From assembly GCA_947496465.1 (NCBI GenBank), contig CANMCX010000003.1:310001-374000 (forward strand): DNA of 64,000 bases, written 5' to 3'. The position numbers and the translations under genes were made by a program. The first letter of the stretch is position 1; each line of letters opens with the position of its first letter. This DNA comes from Marinifilum_A sediminis (lineage in GTDB: Bacteria; Bacteroidota; Bacteroidia; Bacteroidales; Marinifilaceae). This document shows positions 59,138 through 64,000 of this stretch, piece by piece. The notes below the pieces were generated by a model, which worked only from the letters and a program-made list of their open reading frames with translations, was not told where the DNA came from and did not search any database.

Positions 59138-60274
59138 ATGCAAATGAAATTTGTAGTATCAAGTACAGAATTGTTAAGTCATTTACAAGCAATCAGTAGA
59201 GTAATTAGTAGTAAAAATACTTTACCAATTCTTGATAACTTTTTGTTTGAGTTAAAAAATGACGAATTGGTAGCAACAGCATCTGATTTGGAATCTACAT
59301 TAATTACTACCATTCCTCTTGAAACTTCGGTTGGTGAAGGTGTAATTGCTTTTCCTGCTAAGATTTTGACTGATACTTTGAAAGAATTTCCTGAGCAACC
59401 ATTAACATTCGATATCGACTCTACTTCGTTAGCAGTTAAGATTACTTCGGAAAATGGTGTGTTCAGTATTGTTGGTCAGAATGGAGAAGATTTTCCAAAA
59501 CTTCCGGAAAAAGAAGAGAATAGCCTTGTGAATATCACAGTTGAAAGTGATGTTCTATTAACAGGTGTAAATAAAACTTTATTTGCTACTGCTGACGATG
59601 AACTTCGTCCGGTAATGAATGGTATTTTTGTTGAATTGGGAAACAACGATTTAACTTTTGTTGCTTCCGACGCACACAAATTGGTTCGTTACAAGCGTCT
59701 TGATGGTAGATCAGATGTGGAATCATCATTTATTCTTCCTAAAAAACCAGCTTCACTTTTACGTAACATTCTTCCAAAAGAAGAGAATCCTGTAAAAGTT
59801 GAGTTTGATGATAAAAATGCATTCTTCACACTATCAAATTACAAGTTGATTTGTCGTTTGGTTGAAGGAAATTACCCAAGTTACAACTCGGTAATTCCTA
59901 AAAATAATCCAAATGTTTTAACTATTGATAGAGTGGAATTGTACAATACATTAAAGCGAGTTTCTGTATTCTCCAATCCGGCAAGTAACCTAATTAAATT
60001 TGAGTTAAAAGCTAACGAATTAGTTGTTTCTGCTCAGGATATCGATTTCTCGATTTCAGCGAGAGAAAGATTACTATGCCAGTACGAAGGACAAGAGTTA
60101 GAGATAGGTTTTAAATCGGTGTTCTTATTGGAAATCCTTTCAAACATTTCTTCAGCGAATGTAATGGTTGAATTGTCAGATCCTACAAGAGCCGGTATTT
60201 TCTTACCATATGATAATGAAAATGCTGACGAAGATGTGTTAATGTTGTTAATGCCAATGATGATTAACGCTTAA
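59138..60274 (+). CDS. dnaN: DNA polymerase III sliding clamp (beta subunit)
   Basis: The clamp encircles DNA and tethers the replicative polymerase. The 378-residue product has three similar domains (about 1-125, 130-250 and 255-378) and typical segments KFVVSSTELLSHLQAISRVI, TLPILDNFLFEL and MLLMPM near the end. ATGs at 59138 and 59144 are equally credible starts; an upstream TTG (59102) is less likely. dnaA is not adjacent and no DnaA-box cluster was seen, so this is not taken as the origin. Confidence 0.96.
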   Translation: MQMKFVVSSTELLSHLQAISRVISSKNTLPILDNFLFELKNDELVATASDLESTLITTIPLETSVGEGVIAFPAKILTDTLKEFPEQPLTFDIDSTSLAVKITSENGVFSIVGQNGEDFPKLPEKEENSLVNITVESDVLLTGVNKTLFATADDELRPVMNGIFVELGNNDLTFVASDAHKLVRYKRLDGRSDVESSFILPKKPASLLRNILPKEENPVKVEFDDKNAFFTLSNYKLICRLVEGNYPSYNSVIPKNNPNVLTIDRVELYNTLKRVSVFSNPASNLIKFELKANELVVSAQDIDFSISARERLLCQYEGQELEIGFKSVFLLEILSNISSANVMVELSDPTRAGIFLPYDNENADEDVLMLLMPMMINA

Positions 60275-60304
60275 TGCACATTAAAATCAAATTTTAAAAT
60301 ATTA

Positions 60305-60346
60305 AAAACCTAACGGAGTGTAATTCTCTGTTAGGTTTTATATTTT
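60305..60346 (+). terminator. dnaN terminator
   Basis: AAAACCTAAC (60305-60314) and GTTAGGTTTT (60330-60339), extended by GAG/CTC, form a long hairpin followed by ATATTTTT. Confidence 0.85.
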
Positions 60347-60380
60347 TACACCATTAATGAATTCATAAGAAAAGCATCAA

Positions 60381-61148
60381 ATGAATCTGAACTTAAAGAA
60401 TCCAATCGCATTTATTGATTTAGAAACAACAGGAATTAATGTTGCTAAAGATCGTATAGTCGAAATTTGTATCGTTAAAGTTAGCCCAAATGGCGACGAA
60501 GAGGTGAAAACATTTAGAGTGAATCCTGGAATGCCTATTCCGGCGCAATCATCAGCCATACATGGTATTAAGGATGAGGATGTAAAAGATGAACCAAGCT
60601 TTAAAGAGTTGGGGAAAATCATCGCAAAATACCTTGAAGGATGCGATTTGGCAGGTTACAATTCTAATAGATTTGATTTTCCATTATTAGCGGAGGAATT
60701 TCTTAGAGCGGATATCGATTTTGATATGAAAAAAAGAAAGTTTGTTGATGTGCAAACTATTTTTCATAAAATGGAGCAACGTACTTTAACAGCAGCCTAT
60801 CGATTTTATTGTAATAAGGAATTGGAAGGAGCTCACGGAGCTGAAGCTGATACCAAAGCTACGTACGAAGTACTTAAGTCCCAGTTGGATAAATATGATA
60901 ATCTTGAAAATGATATTGATTATCTAGCTAAATTTTCTTCACAGAATAAAAATGCAGATTTCGCAGGATTTATCATTATCGATGAAAAAGGTATTGAACG
61001 TTTTAATTTTGGTAAGAACAAAGGAAAAACTGTTGAGGAAGTTCTTGAGGCTCAGCCAGGATATTATGGTTGGGTGATGAATTCAGATTTCCCATTGTAT
61101 ACAAAGAAAATCTTAACCGAGATTAAGCTAAGAGGATTTAATAAATAG
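60381..61148 (+). CDS. DnaQ-like 3'-5' exonuclease
   Basis: This 255-residue protein has a DEDDh exonuclease domain (about 8-170): AFIDLETTG (D13, E15), GYNSNRFDFPLLAEE, and the final HGAEADTKATYE with His and Asp. The last 50 residues contain a separate GKNKGKTVEEV...GWVMNSDFP element resembling the putative quorum-sensing/DUF3820 tail of exonuclease-like proteins. It could act in proofreading or nucleic-acid clean-up. Position after dnaN is suggestive, but a terminator separates them. It is followed 23 bp later by the FAH-family gene. Confidence 0.92.
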   Translation: MNLNLKNPIAFIDLETTGINVAKDRIVEICIVKVSPNGDEEVKTFRVNPGMPIPAQSSAIHGIKDEDVKDEPSFKELGKIIAKYLEGCDLAGYNSNRFDFPLLAEEFLRADIDFDMKKRKFVDVQTIFHKMEQRTLTAAYRFYCNKELEGAHGAEADTKATYEVLKSQLDKYDNLENDIDYLAKFSSQNKNADFAGFIIIDEKGIERFNFGKNKGKTVEEVLEAQPGYYGWVMNSDFPLYTKKILTEIKLRGFNK

Positions 61149-61171
61149 GTCTGCCATTTCAAATTACTACT

Positions 61172-61783
61172 ATGAAGATTTTAGCAATTGGACGAAATTA
61201 CGTGAATCATGCAAAAGAATTGAACAATCCGGTACCTCAGGAACCAGTGGTTTTTTCTATGCCCGATTCAGCTTTATTGAAAAATAATAATGATTTCTAT
61301 TATCCTGATTTTTCGAAAGATATTCATCATGAATTGGAACTGGTAATAAAAATTAACAGGGTAGGAAAGAATATTCCAATAGAGTTTGCTCACAGATATT
61401 ACGAAGAAGTAGCCTTAGGAATTGATTTTACGGCTCGCGATATTCAAGCTGAGTGTAAAAAGAAAGGCTTGCCTTGGGAAAAAGCGAAAGCATTCGATGG
61501 TGCAGCGCCTATTAGTAAGTTTATTCCTAAAAATAGATTCAAATCAGTTGGGAACTTAAACTTTAATTTAGATATCAATGGAGAGAGAGTACAAACAGGT
61601 AATTCTACCAATATGATCTTTTCTGTGGATTACTTGATCTCTTACTTGTCGCAATTTTTCACACTAAAAATTGGCGATATGATTTATACTGGAACACCAG
61701 AAGGAGTGGGACCTGTTAAAATTGGCGATCATTTGGTGGCAGAATTGGAAGGTGAAAAAATGCTGGATTTCCATGTAAAATAG
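61172..61783 (+). CDS. Fumarylacetoacetate hydrolase (FAH) family protein
   Basis: This 203-residue protein is one FAH domain: ILAIGRNYVNHAKELNNPVP, the metal-binding HHELELVI (Glu-x-Glu), GIDFTARD, and the late YTGTPEGVGPVKIGD. Members are acylpyruvate hydrolases or oxaloacetate decarboxylases (FAHD1-like, YcgM-like), and oxaloacetate tautomerase/decarboxylase is a common assignment for this short type. It is co-oriented with the exonuclease gene and ends before a strong terminator. Confidence 0.93.
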   Translation: MKILAIGRNYVNHAKELNNPVPQEPVVFSMPDSALLKNNNDFYYPDFSKDIHHELELVIKINRVGKNIPIEFAHRYYEEVALGIDFTARDIQAECKKKGLPWEKAKAFDGAAPISKFIPKNRFKSVGNLNFNLDINGERVQTGNSTNMIFSVDYLISYLSQFFTLKIGDMIYTGTPEGVGPVKIGDHLVAELEGEKMLDFHVK

Positions 61784-61824
61784 ATTTAATTATCGGATTT
61801 ATTCCGTATTTAGGATATAAAGAG

Positions 61825-61855
61825 CGCTCATCGACATAGGTTGATGAGCGTTTTT
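61825..61855 (+). terminator. Terminator of the FAH-family gene
   Basis: CGCTCATC (61825-61832) and GATGAGCG (61843-61850) form a perfect 8-bp stem followed by TTTTT. Confidence 0.9.
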
Positions 61856-61983
61856 CGTAATCTATTGATAGATAAGATGTTCTAATCCTATTGAGAGTTG
61901 TGTTATGTTGTGATTTAACAAGGTTTAACTGTTTGCAGCTACCAATGCTGCAGCGAAAACCTTTCAAATCAGTGAAACATCAT

Positions 61984-61991
61984 TATCTTTG
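61984..61991 (+). promoter_or_regulatory. Predicted -7 box of the acyl-CoA ligase gene
   Basis: TATCTTTG at 61984-61991 is an exact match, 26 bp before the ATG at 62018. No -33 TTG at the expected spacing. Confidence 0.45.
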
Positions 61992-62017
61992 CTAGGATTT
62001 ACAACTAAAATACTTTT

Positions 62018-63814
62018 ATGGAGTATCAACATTGGGGCAAGTTGATTCGCAACAGAATTGAGAAGTTCGGAGAGCGAATAGCTATGCGCTATAAAGATGA
62101 AGAGAATGATAACTGGGTTGGTGTAAGCTGGAATGAATTTGGGTTACAAATTCGCCAAATATCAAAAGCTCTTATAAAATTGGGTGTTGACGAGAAGCAA
62201 TCAGTTGCTATATTCTCACAAAACATGCCTGAATGGATCACTGCGGATTTAGCTATTATGAGTGTTCGTGGAGTTACCGTTCCAATCTATCCTACAAACT
62301 CTACAAGCGAAGCCAAATATATTGTTGAAGATTCCGAAGCTCAAGTCATTTTTGTTGGTGAGCAGGAACAATATGATCGTGCAATGGAACTTATTAAAGA
62401 GGTTTCTCACGTGAAAATGGTGGTTGTTTTCGATAAGAAAACAAAGCTTTCTGATCACGACAGATCAATGTATTGGGATGAATTTCTGATTTACGGACAA
62501 AACTCAGGAGTGGGACATGAGTTCGAAGATCGATTTTCGAGAGGTGAGTTTGATGATTTGGCAACCTTGATTTATACATCGGGAACTACCGGAGAGCCTA
62601 AGGGTGTGATGATCGATCACAAGAACATTTCTAGTGTCTTGGTTTCACATGATAAGGAACTGAACATTTCGGAAAAGGATGTCTCACTTAGTTTTCTTCC
62701 TTTAAGTCATGTGTATGAGCGTGGTTGGTGTTTTTACTGTTTTCATCGTGGAATAGAGGTTTACTTTAATCGTGATCCAAAGCAAATTGGCGAGGTGATG
62801 AAAGAGGTAAAGCCAACTGTAATGTGTACAGTTCCTCGTATTTACGAGAAAATTTATTCTGCTATTCAGGAGAAATCTCAAGAAGCTTCGCCAGTAAAGC
62901 GCGCACTAATGAGTTGGGCGGTAAGTGTTGGCGAAAAATATTACAATCATCATAAAAGACAGGGAAAAAACTCTCCTGCTATTTTAAATATGAAACACAA
63001 ACTTGCAGATAAGTTAGTGTTGAGTAAATTAAGAGGAATTTTTGGTGGACGTATTAACTTTATGCCTTGTGGTGGAGCACCATTGTCAAAAGAAATTTTA
63101 GAATTTTTCCATGCAACTGGCTTGAATGTTAAAATGGGATATGGTTTGACAGAAACCATGGCTACGGTTTGCTTGTATGGAGATACAAATATAGACTATA
63201 ACACAACCGGACGAACTATTATTGGAACCGAGATTAAAATTGGTGAAAATGATGAAATTTTAGTTAAAGGTCCTGGTGTAATGCGAGGTTATTACAAAAA
63301 ACCAGAAGCTACTGCCGAAGTAATGAAAGATGGCTGGTTTCGTACTGGTGACGCTGGTAAAATTGACGAAAATGGTTGTCTTGTGATAACCGATAGAATA
63401 AAGGATTTAATGAAAACTTCTGGCGGAAAATACATTGCTCCTCAGAAGATTGAAACGACCTTGATTAATGATCAGTTTATTGAACAGATTGCAGTTATTG
63501 GTGATTGCAGACAATTTGTAACAGCTCTTGCAGTTCCTGCTTTAGGACCATTACAGGCGTATGCAATGCAACACAATATTGTATTTAATTCGATAGAAGA
63601 ATTATTGTCAAACTCTCAAATAATTGAGTTTTTCGAGAAGCGATTTGAAAAATTACAAGAGGAATTTTCAAGATTCGAAAAGGTGAAGAAGTTTACTTTA
63701 TTGCCAAAAGAATTTACAATTGAAGCAGGAGAAATTACTTCTACACTGAAGTTAAAACGTAAGGTAATTCAAGAAAAATACAAACATCTTATCGAGAAGA
63801 TGTATAAAGATTAA
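62018..63814 (+). CDS. Long-chain fatty acid-CoA ligase (AMP-forming)
   Basis: This 598-residue adenylate-forming enzyme activates fatty acids to acyl-CoA. Motifs: the P-loop LIYTSGTTGEPKGVM (about 188-202), SFLPLSHVYERGW, GGAPLS and MGYGLTETMATV, WFRTGDAG, and DRIKDLMKTSGGKYIAPQKIE near the C-terminus. The length and the insertion around VGEKYYNHHKRQ fit the FadD/FAA-like long-chain class (COG1022). It is monocistronic between two terminators. Confidence 0.95.
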   Translation: MEYQHWGKLIRNRIEKFGERIAMRYKDEENDNWVGVSWNEFGLQIRQISKALIKLGVDEKQSVAIFSQNMPEWITADLAIMSVRGVTVPIYPTNSTSEAKYIVEDSEAQVIFVGEQEQYDRAMELIKEVSHVKMVVVFDKKTKLSDHDRSMYWDEFLIYGQNSGVGHEFEDRFSRGEFDDLATLIYTSGTTGEPKGVMIDHKNISSVLVSHDKELNISEKDVSLSFLPLSHVYERGWCFYCFHRGIEVYFNRDPKQIGEVMKEVKPTVMCTVPRIYEKIYSAIQEKSQEASPVKRALMSWAVSVGEKYYNHHKRQGKNSPAILNMKHKLADKLVLSKLRGIFGGRINFMPCGGAPLSKEILEFFHATGLNVKMGYGLTETMATVCLYGDTNIDYNTTGRTIIGTEIKIGENDEILVKGPGVMRGYYKKPEATAEVMKDGWFRTGDAGKIDENGCLVITDRIKDLMKTSGGKYIAPQKIETTLINDQFIEQIAVIGDCRQFVTALAVPALGPLQAYAMQHNIVFNSIEELLSNSQIIEFFEKRFEKLQEEFSRFEKVKKFTLLPKEFTIEAGEITSTLKLKRKVIQEKYKHLIEKMYKD

Positions 63815-63837
63815 AGTTAAATATTACTTACAGAAAA

Positions 63838-63872
63838 AGTCTATTGATAAATTGATATCAATAGACTTTTCT
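63838..63872 (+). terminator. Terminator of the acyl-CoA ligase gene
   Basis: A 12-bp perfect inverted repeat (AGTCTATTGATA, 63838-63849; TATCAATAGACT, 63856-63867) with a 6-nt loop followed by TTTCTTTTTT. Confidence 0.9.
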
Positions 63873-63925
63873 TTTTTATACCAAAATCAATATTGAAAAA
63901 TACCCCAATTCCATTGTGCTACTTC

Positions 63926-64000
63926 TTAGTTTTTTTGTGCGATCATTCCAATCCATGGGCTCTTTTTTTCGAATGGCTTTCCTTGTAAATTCGACCAGTA
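63926..64000 (-). CDS. C-terminal end of a minus-strand gene (partial)
   Basis: The minus strand is open from the window edge to a TAA at 63926-63928, giving 24 residues (YWSNLQGKPFEKKSPWIGMI and four more). Tryptophan, Pro and Gly content looks like real coding sequence, and the gene would be convergent with the acyl-CoA ligase. The family cannot be named from so short a piece. Confidence 0.35.
   Translation of the reverse strand, partial: YWSNLQGKPFEKKSPWIGMIAQKN

Noticed and set aside
1..64000. Prophage, integrative element, defence island or toxin-antitoxin locus
   Set aside because: No integrase, transposase, restriction-modification, Cas, retron or toxin-antitoxin pair was found. The macrodomain gene at 37892 has no toxin partner, and the AddB-like protein is a repair enzyme.

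Overview
The window is AT-rich chromosomal DNA from a member of the Bacteroidota. Gene content points to the marine, facultatively anaerobic Marinilabiliales/Marinifilaceae side of the phylum (Labilibaculum- or Marinifilum-like); that placement is inference. Support comes from gliding/type IX-associated genes (gldF, gldG, a PorE-like OmpA protein), families largely confined to the phylum (DUF6261, DUF3078, GldG, the AddB-like nuclease), and many promoters of the phylum-specific type (TTG, about 20 bp, TAnnTTTG). There are no rRNA or tRNA genes, no CRISPR array, no insertion sequence and no prophage. The window is mostly core genome with small accessory patches.

Layout. 1-6.5 kb: end of a membrane gene, a DUF6261 gene, a YitT transporter and the 2-oxoglutarate dehydrogenase genes sucA-odhB. 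6.6-14.6 kb: a YiiX-like lipoprotein, an AddB-like nuclease, a small membrane protein, a TPR/PD40/OmpA protein and a cysteine desulfurase. 14.6-20.4 kb: a probable small RNA locus, a large GH3-beta-lactamase peptidoglycan enzyme, then CYTH, coaX and a D-2-hydroxyacid dehydrogenase on the minus strand. 20.5-24.4 kb: ATP-grasp and GNAT genes and a small stress-type patch (CsbD-like, AraC, DUF4405). 24.7-27.5 kb: cytochrome bd oxidase cydAB plus a small membrane gene. 27.5-33 kb: two cold-shock proteins facing each other, GNAT, DUF4197, a DUF302-like secreted protein, hemolysin III. 33-40.3 kb: tryptophanase, DUF3078, HAD, rhodanese, macrodomain, phosphofructokinase, DCC protein.

40.3-43.2 kb is a compact minus-strand operon, arsR - small thioredoxin - ArsF-like lipoprotein - ArsG-like permease - ArsP/YraQ-like permease, preceded by a clear ArsR-type operator on the promoter. 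It is the most system-like accessory unit here. 43.5-47.9 kb encodes a CheB-CheR-PAS protein and a hybrid histidine kinase that probably signal together. 48-64 kb: PrsW, DUF4395, pheT, surE - small membrane gene - lpxB, a head-GIN lipoprotein, a PagL-like lipid A deacylase, gldF-gldG, dnaN, a DnaQ-like exonuclease, an FAH-family enzyme and a long-chain acyl-CoA ligase.

Functionally the window combines central metabolism (2-oxoglutarate dehydrogenase, PFK, CoaX, acyl-CoA ligase), envelope work (lpxB, PagL-like, GH3-beta-lactamase, PorE-like, gldFG), microaerobic respiration (cydAB) and thiol/metalloid chemistry (ars-like operon, DCC, rhodanese, DUF4395). I found no clearly new defence or mobile system. 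The best candidates for undescribed biology are the structured RNA locus near 14.8-14.95 kb, the TTAA tetranucleotide repeat in the leader of the DUF4405 gene, the ars-like redox/permease operon, the cydAB-linked small membrane protein, and an apparently leaderless promoter on the PagL-like gene.
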